Shown: in pieces, positions 55,535 through 64,000 of the stretch
Position numbering within the stretch: position 1 is the first letter of the stretch
Layout of the letters: the number at the start of each line of letters is the position of its first letter
Made by a program: the position numbers and the translations under genes
Notes under the pieces: model-generated
The model's database searches: none
Seen by the model: the letters and a program-made list of their open reading frames with translations, nothing else
Told to the model about the DNA's origin: nothing
DNA from: Enterovibrio calviensis DSM 14347
Lineage (GTDB): Bacteria > Pseudomonadota > Gammaproteobacteria > Enterobacterales > Vibrionaceae
Length of the DNA stretch: 64,000 nucleotides
Direction: 5' to 3'
Assembly (NCBI RefSeq): GCF_000621165.1
Contig: NZ_JHZA01000001.1
Location: forward strand, 1,048,606 to 1,112,605

Positions 55535-58500
55535 TGAAACAGACTATTGCGAGTTACTTTATTAAAAATAAAGTCATTAGTTGGATGCTAACGCTGATTT
55601 TCATTATCGGTGGTACTTCGTCTTTCTTTGGATTGGGGCGATTGGAAGATCCTGCGTTCACACTGAAAGATGCCCTTATTGTGACAAGCTACCCGGGTGC
55701 GACGCCACAACAAGTGGAAGAGGAAGTCACTTACCCAATTGAGAAAGCGGTACAGCAACTGGTGTATGTCGATGAAGTCACGTCCATATCTAGCCGAGGC
55801 CTGTCACAAATCACGGTAACCATGAAGAACAATTATGGCCCGGATGATTTGCCGCAAATCTGGGATGAAATGCGACGGAAAGTGAATGATCTTCAAGGAA
55901 GCCTGCCTCCTGGGGTCAACACGCCACAGGTTATCGATGACTTCGGCGACGTGTATGGTGTTTTGCTTGCCATAACGGGTGAAGGATACTCGTCAAAAGA
56001 GCTGACGGATTACGTCGACTTTCTCCGGCGTGATCTCGAGTTGGTTGATGGTGTCGCCAAGGTACAAGTTACCGGCTCCCAACAAGAACAAGTGTTTATC
56101 GAAATATCCATGCGACGTCTGTCGAACTTGGGGATCTCCCCCCAGGTGATTTACAACCTTTTAGCGACGCAAAACGTGGTGAGCAATGCCGGTGCGTTGC
56201 GGGTGGGTGATGAATATATTCGTATTCACCCAACCGGAGAGTTCCAAAGTGTCGATGAACTTGGCAATCTCATTATCAATGAAGCCGGTTCCAGCGGGCT
56301 GATTTACTTAAAAGACGTCGCTGATATTACGCGTGGCTACCAAGATGTACCGAGCAACTTACTTTCTTACAACGGAGAAAGGGCGTTGAATCTCGGCATT
56401 TCATTTGCCGAAGGCGTCAATGTTGTAGAAATCGGTCAGCGGGTTGAACGCCGCTTGGCAGAACTCAAAGAAAATCAGCCTATTGGCATTGATATCGGTG
56501 TGGTGTATGCACAGCCGGTAGAAGTCGATACGTCAGTTAAAGGTTTTGTGGTTAGTTTGGCGCAAGCCGTGGCGATCGTTATCGTGGTACTGCTGCTGTT
56601 TATGGGGTTGCGATCAGGGTTACTGATTGGTTTGATACTGCTGCTAACCGTATCGGGTACCTTCATATTTATGAAGTATTTCCAAATCGACTTGCAGCGA
56701 ATCTCATTGGGCGCTTTGGTCATTGCATTGGGTATGCTGGTGGACAATGCCATTGTGGTGGTGGAAGGCATACTCATTGGCTTGAAGAAAGGGCGAACGA
56801 GGGTCGAAGCTGCCTCTGACATTGTCACTCAAACCAAGTGGCCATTGTTAGGTGCCACCGTCATCTCAGTCACCGCTTTCGCTCCTATTGGTTTGTCGAG
56901 CGACTCTACGGGTGAATACTGTGGAACATTATTCACCGTATTGCTAATTTCGCTGATGTTAAGCTGGTTTACAGCCATTACCTTGACGCCATTTTTCGCT
57001 AACATGTTCTTTAATGAAGAAAATGTTGAGGAAGGTGAACAAGACAGTGATCCTTACAACGGTATGTTGTTTGTGGTGTACACGAAGTTTCTCGACATTT
57101 GTATGCGCCGCGCTTATGTCACCGTATTGGTGCTGTCAGCGGCACTTGCTGCCTCGCTTTTCGGTTTTACGTTACTGAAACAGTCTTTCTTTCCTTCTTC
57201 AACAACGCCTATGTATATGGTGGATGTTTGGATGCCAGAAGGTACGGATATTCGTGCGACTCAAGAAACGCTGTCATCGTTGGAAGCGTGGGTGAGCGAG
57301 CAATCGAGTGTTGAATATGTGTCGACCAGCACAGGTAAAGGCACTCAACGTTTTATGTTGACGTATGCGCCTGAGAAAAGTTACTCCGCCTACGGTGAAC
57401 TGATCATTCGTGTGCAGGATTACGATGCCGTACTTCCTTCCATGGCTGCGGTGCGAGCGCACATTGATAAAGAGTTCCCTGGCATTCAGTACAAGCTAAA
57501 ACGCATCGAGTTAGGGCCATCGAGCGGGTCAAAAATTGAAACGCGAATAGTCGGGTCTGACCCGAGCGTATTGCGTTCAATTGCCGCGAAGATAGTCGAT
57601 ACATTAAAAGCTGATCCCGATGCGGTGAATGTTCGTCACGATTGGAGAGAGCGAACGAAAATTCTGCAACCCGAGTTTAATGAAAGCCAAGCACGACGCT
57701 ATGGCATCACTAAAGCGGATGTAGACGACCTATTCATGATGTCATTTTCAGGCTTAAGCGTCGGCGTTTATCGCGATGGAACCACCTTGATGCCCATTGT
57801 GGCGAGGTTGCCAGAGCTAGAACGTGTTGATGTGAAAACGATTGAGGGGATAAAAATTTGGAGCCCCGTGCTCAATGATTTCGTTCCGCTGCAACAGGTT
57901 ATCTTAGGTTACGATTTGATTTGGGAAGACCCGTTGATTGTGCGTGAGAATCGCAAGCGCACATTAACGGTATTTGCCGATCCGGATCCGCTAAGAGATG
58001 TGACTGCAGCAACCTTGCTGAAAAGGGTGAAGCCAGAAATTGAGGCGATTCCTCTTCCTAAAGGTTACAGCATTGAATGGGGTGGGGAATATGAGTCATC
58101 GGGCGATGCACAAGAAAGCTTGTTCACGACCATGCCTCTTGGCTATCTGTTCATGTTCCTGATTACTGTGTTCCTGTTTAATTCAGTGAAAGATTCTCTC
58201 ATCGTTTGGTTGACTGTGCCTTTGGCGATCATTGGTGTGACGACAGGTCTATTGGTGCTGAATACACCATTTGGCTTCATGGCGTTGCTGGGTTTCCTGA
58301 GTTTGTCAGGGATGCTCATCAAAAACGGTATCGTGTTGATTGACCAAATCAACATCGAAATGCAGAGCGGAAAAGAACCTTATACTGCGATTGTCGATGC
58401 GGCCGTGAGCCGTGTTCGCCCTGTATGTATGGCGGCGATAACGACTGTGTTAGGTATGCTTCCGCTGTTGCCTGATGTCTTCTTTAAACCGATGGCAGTA

Positions 58501-58602
58501 ACAATAATGTTCGGTCTTGGGTTTGCCACCGTGCTTACATTGATTGTGGTGCCCGTGCTTTATCGAATTTTCTATAGAGTGAAATACCCAGCAGCGGGTT
58601 AA
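55534..58602 (+). CDS. RND multidrug efflux permease
   Basis: 1022 residues, normal length. The N-terminal segment, porter domains, and the central block with IALGMLVDNAIVVVEG (transmembrane Asp pair) match AcrB-like proton antiporters. The C-terminal repeat ends with GMLIKNGIVLIDQIN. It exports drugs or toxic compounds with the two adaptors; no outer-membrane channel gene is nearby, so a TolC-type partner elsewhere is expected. Confidence 0.92.
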   Translation: MKQTIASYFIKNKVISWMLTLIFIIGGTSSFFGLGRLEDPAFTLKDALIVTSYPGATPQQVEEEVTYPIEKAVQQLVYVDEVTSISSRGLSQITVTMKNNYGPDDLPQIWDEMRRKVNDLQGSLPPGVNTPQVIDDFGDVYGVLLAITGEGYSSKELTDYVDFLRRDLELVDGVAKVQVTGSQQEQVFIEISMRRLSNLGISPQVIYNLLATQNVVSNAGALRVGDEYIRIHPTGEFQSVDELGNLIINEAGSSGLIYLKDVADITRGYQDVPSNLLSYNGERALNLGISFAEGVNVVEIGQRVERRLAELKENQPIGIDIGVVYAQPVEVDTSVKGFVVSLAQAVAIVIVVLLLFMGLRSGLLIGLILLLTVSGTFIFMKYFQIDLQRISLGALVIALGMLVDNAIVVVEGILIGLKKGRTRVEAASDIVTQTKWPLLGATVISVTAFAPIGLSSDSTGEYCGTLFTVLLISLMLSWFTAITLTPFFANMFFNEENVEEGEQDSDPYNGMLFVVYTKFLDICMRRAYVTVLVLSAALAASLFGFTLLKQSFFPSSTTPMYMVDVWMPEGTDIRATQETLSSLEAWVSEQSSVEYVSTSTGKGTQRFMLTYAPEKSYSAYGELIIRVQDYDAVLPSMAAVRAHIDKEFPGIQYKLKRIELGPSSGSKIETRIVGSDPSVLRSIAAKIVDTLKADPDAVNVRHDWRERTKILQPEFNESQARRYGITKADVDDLFMMSFSGLSVGVYRDGTTLMPIVARLPELERVDVKTIEGIKIWSPVLNDFVPLQQVILGYDLIWEDPLIVRENRKRTLTVFADPDPLRDVTAATLLKRVKPEIEAIPLPKGYSIEWGGEYESSGDAQESLFTTMPLGYLFMFLITVFLFNSVKDSLIVWLTVPLAIIGVTTGLLVLNTPFGFMALLGFLSLSGMLIKNGIVLIDQINIEMQSGKEPYTAIVDAAVSRVRPVCMAAITTVLGMLPLLPDVFFKPMAVTIMFGLGFATVLTLIVVPVLYRIFYRVKYPAAG

Positions 58603-58638
58603 AAAACCTTTACTGAGTTAACCAATTTTCACCGTTCA

Positions 58639-58668
58639 AAGGCCTGTATGTTTTGCAGGCCTTTTTCA
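58639..58668 (+). terminator. Terminator after the efflux operon
   Basis: AAGGCCTG pairs with CAGGCCTT over a nine-base loop and is followed by TTTC. Confidence 0.85.
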
Positions 58669-58776
58669 TTTCTATTTTTTGTCGAAAATCACATACTAAA
58701 TTTTTTTGAAAAAAAGCACAGATGACTGTGACTTATTTTATATATAAATAACAACAAGTTAATGGGTGATTTTTGG

Positions 58777-58802
58777 TGTGGATAAGTATTTTTTTATCCA
58801 CA
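58777..58802. promoter_or_regulatory. Inverted pair of perfect DnaA boxes
   Basis: TGTGGATAA (58777-58785) and TTATCCACA (58794-58802) are exact DnaA boxes facing each other across eight bases. They lie beside an AT-rich stretch at 58729-58762, in a 540-base gap between the efflux operon and nhaA. The dyad could also simply be a hairpin. Confidence 0.5.
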
Positions 58803-59069
58803 GAAACGGTTGATAACTCGGTAGACTACTTTGCCGAGCATAGATGCAATGCGGGTTCTCTAAATGTCAATACCTTGGTTTTTGGACAAAAAAATTGGGC
58901 TGGAGGGCTTGAAAAGTTTGTGACTTTTCGATGACAAAATGCACGCTGAAAATGCAGTCGTTCTTTGCATGACTTTGAACAAAAGCTCAGGGGATATCAC
59001 AACGAACATACACTTCAGTGTCGGCATCCAAAGAGAATACATTACTTAAATGACAATTTGTGTACACAT
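58803..59069. other. Gene-free stretch before nhaA
   Basis: It contains CTCGG-N11-CCGAG near 58818 and no credible reading frame. A 60-codon leftward frame here (58860-59042) has no ribosome site or family and is not called. Confidence 0.5.
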
Positions 59070-59104
59070 CCAAGAACCTGAATCTTGCGTATTCAGGTTC
59101 TTGG
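59070..59104. repeat. Perfect 14-base inverted repeat
   Basis: CCAAGAACCTGAAT pairs with ATTCAGGTTCTTGG over seven bases, without a T-run. It could stabilise the nhaA 3' end or be an intergenic repeat element. Confidence 0.7.
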
Positions 59105-59142
59105 GTAGAGCGGATGCTTTGTTCCGAGGAAAGGGTGTTAAC

Positions 59143-60348
59143 TCAGTCTGGCTGACTTTCGTCGACTAAGGGACGAGATATCGTTTTGAAGGAATATTTG
59201 AGCGCGAGGTAACCACAGACCGCGGCAAGGATCGAACCGATGAATATAGAGATACGCGACAAATCCACTAAGGCATGGTTGTCAGTGCCCGGGAAGGCAA
59301 GCGTCGTGATAAATATCGACATAGTAAAACCAATACCACACAGAATAGACGCAGACATCACGTGCATGAACTGGATGCCTTTTGGCATGCTGGCAATACC
59401 AAGTTTAATGGATATATAGCAAGCAAGAGAAATACCAATTGGTTTGCCGAAGAGCAGACCTAAGGTGATGCCAAGCGGCAGCGGTTCAGCCAACATGGAA
59501 AGGCTAAAGTTATCGAGAGGAACACCGCTGTTTGCGAAAGCAAATAGAGGCAGAATCGCAAAGCTACTCCATGGGTGAATACCATGCTCCAAATACCGTA
59601 AGGGGCTTCGAATGCGGTGGTGTTTGATGCGAAGTGGAATGGCGAAGCCAAGAATCACCCCCGCCACCGTGGCATGTACGCCAGATTTCAGCACAGCAAC
59701 CCAAAGTATGCCGCCAACGAGTAAATAGCCAGTTAATCGCGCAACGCCTTTCGCGTTCATATAAAACAAAGTCACGCTCGCTAACACAGCAATCGATAGT
59801 GCAATGATGGACAAGTCACTACTGAAAAACAGCGCAATGATAATGACAGCTCCAAGATCATCGATAACCGCCAATGCGAGTAAAAACACTTTCAAGCTGA
59901 CAGGAACTTGCTTCCCAAACAGTGCCAACACACCCAAGGTGAAGGCTATATCTGTTGCTGCGGGAATCGCCCAGCCTCCGAGTGCTTCAGGATCGTTGAC
60001 ATTGAGCACCACAAAAATAAGGACAGGTATCACCATCCCACCGATTGCAGCCATTAGCGGAAACATTGCTCTAGAGCGCGTGCGGAGAGCGCCTTGTATT
60101 AACTCTCGTTTTACTTCTAAACCAATGAGGAGAAAGAAAATCGCCATCAAGCCATCGTTGATCCAGAGGAGCAAATTCTTCTCGATATCTAGCGATCCCA
60201 CTTTGAAGTGGATGGGTGTATCGAGTAGGGCAAGGTAGTAAGGAGCGAGGGGAGAGTTAGCAATAAGTAGAGCTAAAAAAGCGGAGGCAATAAGAATGAT
60301 GCCGGGCGCTGTATCGAGTTGGAAAAAGTCACTGATTTTTTTGCCCAA
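59143..60348 (-). CDS. nhaA: Na+/H+ antiporter NhaA
   Basis: 401 residues from TTG 60348, chosen for GGAG six bases upstream; a longer TTG start at 60399 is possible. [35 protein letters not shown] and the ion-site Asp pair in [16 protein letters not shown] are NhaA hallmarks. It exchanges sodium for protons across the inner membrane, expected in a marine organism. Confidence 0.93.
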   Translation of the reverse strand: MGKKISDFFQLDTAPGIILIASAFLALLIANSPLAPYYLALLDTPIHFKVGSLDIEKNLLLWINDGLMAIFFLLIGLEVKRELIQGALRTRSRAMFPLMAAIGGMVIPVLIFVVLNVNDPEALGGWAIPAATDIAFTLGVLALFGKQVPVSLKVFLLALAVIDDLGAVIIIALFFSSDLSIIALSIAVLASVTLFYMNAKGVARLTGYLLVGGILWVAVLKSGVHATVAGVILGFAIPLRIKHHRIRSPLRYLEHGIHPWSSFAILPLFAFANSGVPLDNFSLSMLAEPLPLGITLGLLFGKPIGISLACYISIKLGIASMPKGIQFMHVMSASILCGIGFTMSIFITTLAFPGTDNHALVDLSRISIFIGSILAAVCGYLALKYSFKTISRPLVDESQPD

Positions 60349-60479
60349 AACAGACTCCGCTGAATTCGATTTAATACTTAAGTCTAATAACGAAAACAAT
60401 AAAAGGGCAAAAAATAGTTATTTCATTTTAGAGACTTATTGAATTTTTTTGGCTTCGCCGACAAAGTCATGTGAAACAT

Positions 60480-60956
60480 TCAGCTTATTGCTTTTACCGA
60501 TAACGTTAAATCAAATACGGCCATTGGTTCATCACCATGTAATGAGGGGCAAGTAGCCGTGATTCTCACGGGTTGATTAATTCGCTCACCGCTTGCCATT
60601 GTTTGATCTAGCATCTCATCGATGAGCTTCCCGTCATCACAGGTAAACACCACATCGGCCTCTGGACGTTTTAGGAACTCAGCGGAGACGGATTTAAATG
60701 CGAGTGATATTTTCTTGCCGCGAGACTCAGACTTACTCATTGCCATGAAACCGCCAGCTACATCAGCTCCTACCGCCAACACGCCAAAATACATGCTGTT
60801 TAGATGATTTTTGTTTCTGCGCTTAAGAGGAATTCGAATTTGAACGCGCTCTTCGTTGAGAACAAGAATCTTGGGACGACAATACCAAATCAAAGGGACT
60901 TTGAAGAACCCGAATAGTTTGAGCATTCGGTTTGCGTGTGCGAGAGACTGTTTCAT
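60480..60956 (-). CDS. DUF4442 hotdog-fold protein (thioesterase-like)
   Basis: 158 residues. RRNKNHLNSMYFGVLAVGAD is the conserved strand-helix of DUF4442, a hotdog family related to PaaI-type thioesterases. The catalytic residue is not certain. Single gene with host-like composition. Confidence 0.75.
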   Translation of the reverse strand: MKQSLAHANRMLKLFGFFKVPLIWYCRPKILVLNEERVQIRIPLKRRNKNHLNSMYFGVLAVGADVAGGFMAMSKSESRGKKISLAFKSVSAEFLKRPEADVVFTCDDGKLIDEMLDQTMASGERINQPVRITATCPSLHGDEPMAVFDLTLSVKAIS

Positions 60957-61059
60957 TGTTCTTCCTTGAGTTGAAATGGCCGTATTAACGGTAAAGGCTC
61001 AACTGGTCGGATGTCAATGTTAACACTTTGTTTAAAAGGCGGGTTGTGATCGATGTTTC

Positions 61060-61094
61060 GAATACCCAAGCAACGCTGGTTGGTTTGGGTATTC
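61060..61094. repeat. Ten-base inverted repeat
   Basis: GAATACCCAA (61060-61069) pairs with TTGGGTATTC (61085-61094), in the gap between the DUF4442 and Nudix genes. No T-run follows. Confidence 0.6.
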
Positions 61095-61196
61095 AATAAT
61101 GTTTCTATTCAGCCAAACACGTTGAATTCGAAATCTTCAGCCCATTTGCTTGTACAGAGAATGTGGTCAGGAGTGTGAATTCAAGAGCGAAAAGGC

Positions 61197-61718
61197 TCAG
61201 CCAATCAATCCCAATAATTGGGCACGACAAAACGCTACGATGGTTTTGCTGTCCTGAATTTCGTTGTTTGCAATCATATTGGCGACTTGTTCAACGGAGA
61301 AGTGCATAACCTCAATGATTTCGTCTTCGTCAAGCTCGCCATCAGTTGCGCTCACTTGTTTGGCGACGAAGAGATACTGGGTTTCATCACAAAATCCAGG
61401 AGCGGGAAGAGATTCGCCGATATTGTGCCATTCAGACGCTGCCAATTGCGTTTCTTCTGAGAGTTCGCGCTTTGCACAAGTTTCAGGATGTTCTCCTGTC
61501 TCCATCGTGCCTGCGGGAAACTCATAGATCCAGCGGTCAATCGAAGGACGATATTGATGAACCATCACCAATTTCCCATCGTTCGCGACGGGTAAAATGA
61601 GCACTGCACCGGGATGTGTAAGCGTAATGTGTTCCGTAACCAGTCCGTTCGGCAAGGTATGCTCGCGAGCTTCAAGCGTGAAACGTTTCCATGCATAAAT
61701 TGAGGTTGGGGCAGTCAT
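61197..61718 (-). CDS. Nudix hydrolase (ADP-sugar pyrophosphatase-like)
   Basis: 173 residues. The Nudix box is GTMETGEHPETCAKRELSEE, preceded by YEFPA, the usual entry. YRPSIDRWIYEFPAG and a C-terminal acidic helix agree with ADP-ribose pyrophosphatase-type members. Exact substrate unknown. Confidence 0.85.
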   Translation of the reverse strand: MTAPTSIYAWKRFTLEAREHTLPNGLVTEHITLTHPGAVLILPVANDGKLVMVHQYRPSIDRWIYEFPAGTMETGEHPETCAKRELSEETQLAASEWHNIGESLPAPGFCDETQYLFVAKQVSATDGELDEDEIIEVMHFSVEQVANMIANNEIQDSKTIVAFCRAQLLGLIG

Positions 61719-61965
61719 TGATTGGGTTCTCGCCTTAGTCTGTGAGTCGTTAAGCTACAATTCCAAACGCAAATCACCGACGATTAGATCGTGAATGGCA
61801 TAGAAAGTGTGATCAGACACAATAAAAATGTGTGGTGCTGAAGAAATATGGTAAGATTTGCCGCTATTTTTTGTGGGTGTTAAAGCGCGTGAAGCATCTT
61901 ATGTATTGCGCAGTAACGACCTGTATATAAAGAAACATACTATAAAGAAACATTGGAGTATCACC

Positions 61966-63288
61966 TTGCAATTTGAAGACCTGGGTTTAGACAAACGCCT
62001 GCTAAAAACCATTGAACATTGGGGTTTTGATTCGGCTACCGATGTTCAGGCATCAGCCATTCCTGTCGTTAATGCAGGAAAAGATCTGTTGGCGTCGTCT
62101 AAAACGGGCTCAGGTAAAACACTGGCCTTTTTGCTCCCAGCGATGCAACGCGTTATGCGCGCCAAAGCGTTAACCCGTCGTGATCCTCGTGTTGTCATTC
62201 TTGCGCCGACGCGCGAATTGGCAAAACAAGTATATGGTGAACTGCGCAAACTAATTGCTGGTACACAGTATAAAGCCGTGTTGATCCTTGGTGGTGAGAA
62301 CTTCAATGATCAAGCGAAAGAATTCCGCAAAGACCCTGTGTTCGTTGTTGCGACACCGGGTCGTCTTGCAGACCATCTAGAGCATCGCCATCTTAGTCTT
62401 GAAGGGCTAGAAATGCTGATCCTAGATGAAGCTGACCGCATGCTGGATTTAGGCTTCGCGCCACAGTTAAAAGCGATCAACGCAGCGGCAGGACACCGTC
62501 GTCGTCAAACGCTGATGTTCTCGGCAACACTCGACCACCATCAGGTGAACGATATTGCTGCGGATATGCTGAACGATCCAAAGCGTGTAGCGATTGGCTT
62601 CGTCAACGAAGAACACAAAGACATCGAGCAACGTTTCTACCTATGTGATCACCTCGATCATAAGCAAGCATTGCTTGACCGCGTATTGGCGGATGAAGAA
62701 TATCAGCAGTTGATGGTGTTCACAGCGACACGTGCTGACACTGACCGTCTGGCAAATATCTTCATCGAACGCGGTATTAAAGCTGTCGCGCTAAGTGGCG
62801 AATTGAGCCAAAGCGCTCGTAACCGAATCATGAATGAGTTTGAGCGTGGCCTGCACAAAGTGCTAGTAACGACCGACCTTGCTTCGCGTGGTTTGGATAT
62901 TTCAAACGTTTCCCACGTGGTGAACTTTGATATGCCAAAACACTCAGAAGAATACGTTCACCGTATCGGCCGTACAGGTCGTGCAGGCAACAAAGGTATT
63001 GCGATTTCGTTTGTTGGCCCGAAAGACTGGAACAGCTTCAAAAGCATCGAAGGCTTCCTTGATAAGAAAATGACCTTTGCCACCTTTGAAGGGTTGGCTG
63101 GGAAGTTTAAAGGTTTGGTTCCTAAGCGTAAGAAGACGTTTAGCAAGAAACCGACTCAAGCGAAGAAAACAAACAAACCTACATCTAAGAAAGAAGCGCC
63201 GAAGAAACGTAACAAAAGCTTCTATCAAGGTGTTTCTGTGGGTGAGCAAGTCTTCATGGTTAAGAAGAAAAAACCAGCAGAAGAGTAA
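61966..63288 (+). CDS. DEAD-box RNA helicase (SrmB/RhlE-like)
   Basis: 440 residues from TTG 61966 with GGAG seven bases upstream; a longer frame to 61858 lacks support. Motifs are in order: Q motif, SKTGSGKT (I), PTRELA (Ia), TPGR (Ib), DEAD (II), SAT (III), TTDLASRGLD (V) and HRIGRTGRAG (VI). The C-terminus is Lys-rich. It probably remodels RNA in ribosome assembly. Two TATAAAGAAACAT repeats lie in its leader. Confidence 0.9.
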   Translation: MQFEDLGLDKRLLKTIEHWGFDSATDVQASAIPVVNAGKDLLASSKTGSGKTLAFLLPAMQRVMRAKALTRRDPRVVILAPTRELAKQVYGELRKLIAGTQYKAVLILGGENFNDQAKEFRKDPVFVVATPGRLADHLEHRHLSLEGLEMLILDEADRMLDLGFAPQLKAINAAAGHRRRQTLMFSATLDHHQVNDIAADMLNDPKRVAIGFVNEEHKDIEQRFYLCDHLDHKQALLDRVLADEEYQQLMVFTATRADTDRLANIFIERGIKAVALSGELSQSARNRIMNEFERGLHKVLVTTDLASRGLDISNVSHVVNFDMPKHSEEYVHRIGRTGRAGNKGIAISFVGPKDWNSFKSIEGFLDKKMTFATFEGLAGKFKGLVPKRKKTFSKKPTQAKKTNKPTSKKEAPKKRNKSFYQGVSVGEQVFMVKKKKPAEE

Positions 63289-63304
63289 TCTTCAACTGAT
63301 TGAG

Positions 63305-63333
63305 AAAGCGCCTTTAAAGGCGCTTTTTTTGTA
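63305..63333 (+). terminator. Terminator after the helicase
   Basis: AAAGCGCCTTTAAAGGCGCTTT is a palindrome followed by more T. Confidence 0.85.
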
Positions 63334-63587
63334 TCTGTTGTTTGCCAAATATCGCTGTTCATTCAATAGGGATACAGGTGAACCAACCAACCCCGTCATG
63401 CTAAGAAACGTCTTATTTTTTGGAAACGAAGAGTAAAAAGTAAAGAGGATCCTTTAAGTGTGAACATCAATGAATATTTTGTTTAGAGGATACTTATACT
63501 CGCAAAAAGAAAGCGCTTTCATTTCGTTGTTTAGACAAATAATTCGCACAAATTCGTTGTAGTAATAAGGCTTACCTCTTGAATACC

Positions 63588-64000
63588 ATGAAGTTATATT
63601 TTTGTTTATGTGTTGCTTTGATGCTGTCTGCGTGTGGTGGCGGGGACGGTGGTGACGAAACCAGTTCTAGCACTGCACTCACTCATGATCTGAATGTTGC
63701 TCTGATGAATGAAGACACAAATCAGGGTGTGTCAAACGCCACCGTGAGTGTGGGAAGTGACACTAAACAAACTGATATTTCTGGCAATGCGCTGTTCTCA
63801 CTCCCCATTGGTAATCATACGTTTTCTGTTTACCACGACGATTACCGTAGTGTGAGACGCAATATCAGCGTGAGTGATTTGGGAGGTAACATTGAAATTC
63901 GACTGACCAAAATCAGCGGTTCAGAAGATGGCGACGGATCAGAAGGCGACGTTGGCACAGACGGTGGCGAAGGCACGGACGGCGGTGATGGCACAGACGG
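63588..64000 (+). CDS. Lipoprotein with Gly-Asp repeats, truncated by the window
   Basis: The first 137 codons are visible. The lipobox LSAC near residue 16 is followed by GGGDGGDE and a domain (residues 35-105) with PEGA/carboxypeptidase-regulatory-like features (NATVSVGSDTKQTDISGNAL, GNHTFSVYHDDYRSV). From about 115 come GTDGGEGTDGGDGTDG repeats. It may be an outer-membrane or secreted surface protein; the end is missing. Confidence 0.7.
   Translation, partial: MKLYFCLCVALMLSACGGGDGGDETSSSTALTHDLNVALMNEDTNQGVSNATVSVGSDTKQTDISGNALFSLPIGNHTFSVYHDDYRSVRRNISVSDLGGNIEIRLTKISGSEDGDGSEGDVGTDGGEGTDGGDGTD

Noticed and set aside
58860..59042. Leftward 60-codon frame before nhaA
   Set aside because: No ribosome site or recognisable sequence.

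Overview
The window joins two kinds of DNA. Bases 1 to about 36,100 are the structural, lysis, accessory and replication part of a temperate siphophage. It is AT-rich, tightly packed, and has an HK97-type head with a long flexible tail. Bases from about 36,100 to 64,000 are a more GC-rich gammaproteobacterial chromosome. The chitinase, katG, nhaA, a hybrid sensor kinase, an RND pump and a DEAD-box helicase suggest a marine bacterium, most likely Vibrionaceae. The join lies inside a GH18 chitinase gene, which has lost its 5' end. The other phage end, and any integrase or main repressor, would lie left of base 1 and are not seen.

Phage layout. At 0.2-3.6 kb there are small regulators (an Arc-like ribbon-helix-helix protein and a Rha-like protein), an HNH endonuclease and small unknown genes, with operator-like palindromes and a possible structured RNA. 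At 3.8-6.0 kb there is a lysis and nuclease zone (coiled-coil membrane protein, M15 endolysin, HNH protein). At 6.0-28.9 kb the late operon runs rightward: terminase, portal, S78 protease, HK97 capsid, connectors, tail tube, two chaperone frames probably joined by a -1 frameshift, tape measure, tail-tip proteins, J-like protein and several fibres. At 29.0-31.5 kb a leftward set of small genes includes a complete type IV pilin and three unlisted miniature genes. At 31.7-32.7 kb there are a deoxynucleoside kinase and a DUF3310 protein. At 33.2-35.8 kb a leftward replication operon (two RHH regulators, a RepA-like ATPase and an acidic partner) starts behind a tandem-palindrome operator and a nut-like leader (boxA plus GNRA hairpin).

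Host layout. After the broken chitinase come a LysR regulator divergent from an amidohydrolase lipoprotein, katG, an M16 metalloprotease lipoprotein, a PhzF-type isomerase, an EAL-HDOD protein in a probable operon with a hybrid histidine kinase, a three-gene RND efflux operon, nhaA, a DUF4442 thioesterase-like protein, a Nudix hydrolase, a DEAD-box RNA helicase and the start of a lipoprotein with Gly-Asp repeats.

The observations most worth following are: the phage-encoded type IV pilin; the hexamer TGGTTC/GAACCA, many-fold over-represented in the phage but not the host; the RHH operon with its MetJ-box-like operator and nut-like leader; two hairpin leaders that differ by compensatory base-pair changes; a compact three-way-junction RNA candidate; and lysogenic disruption of a chitinase.
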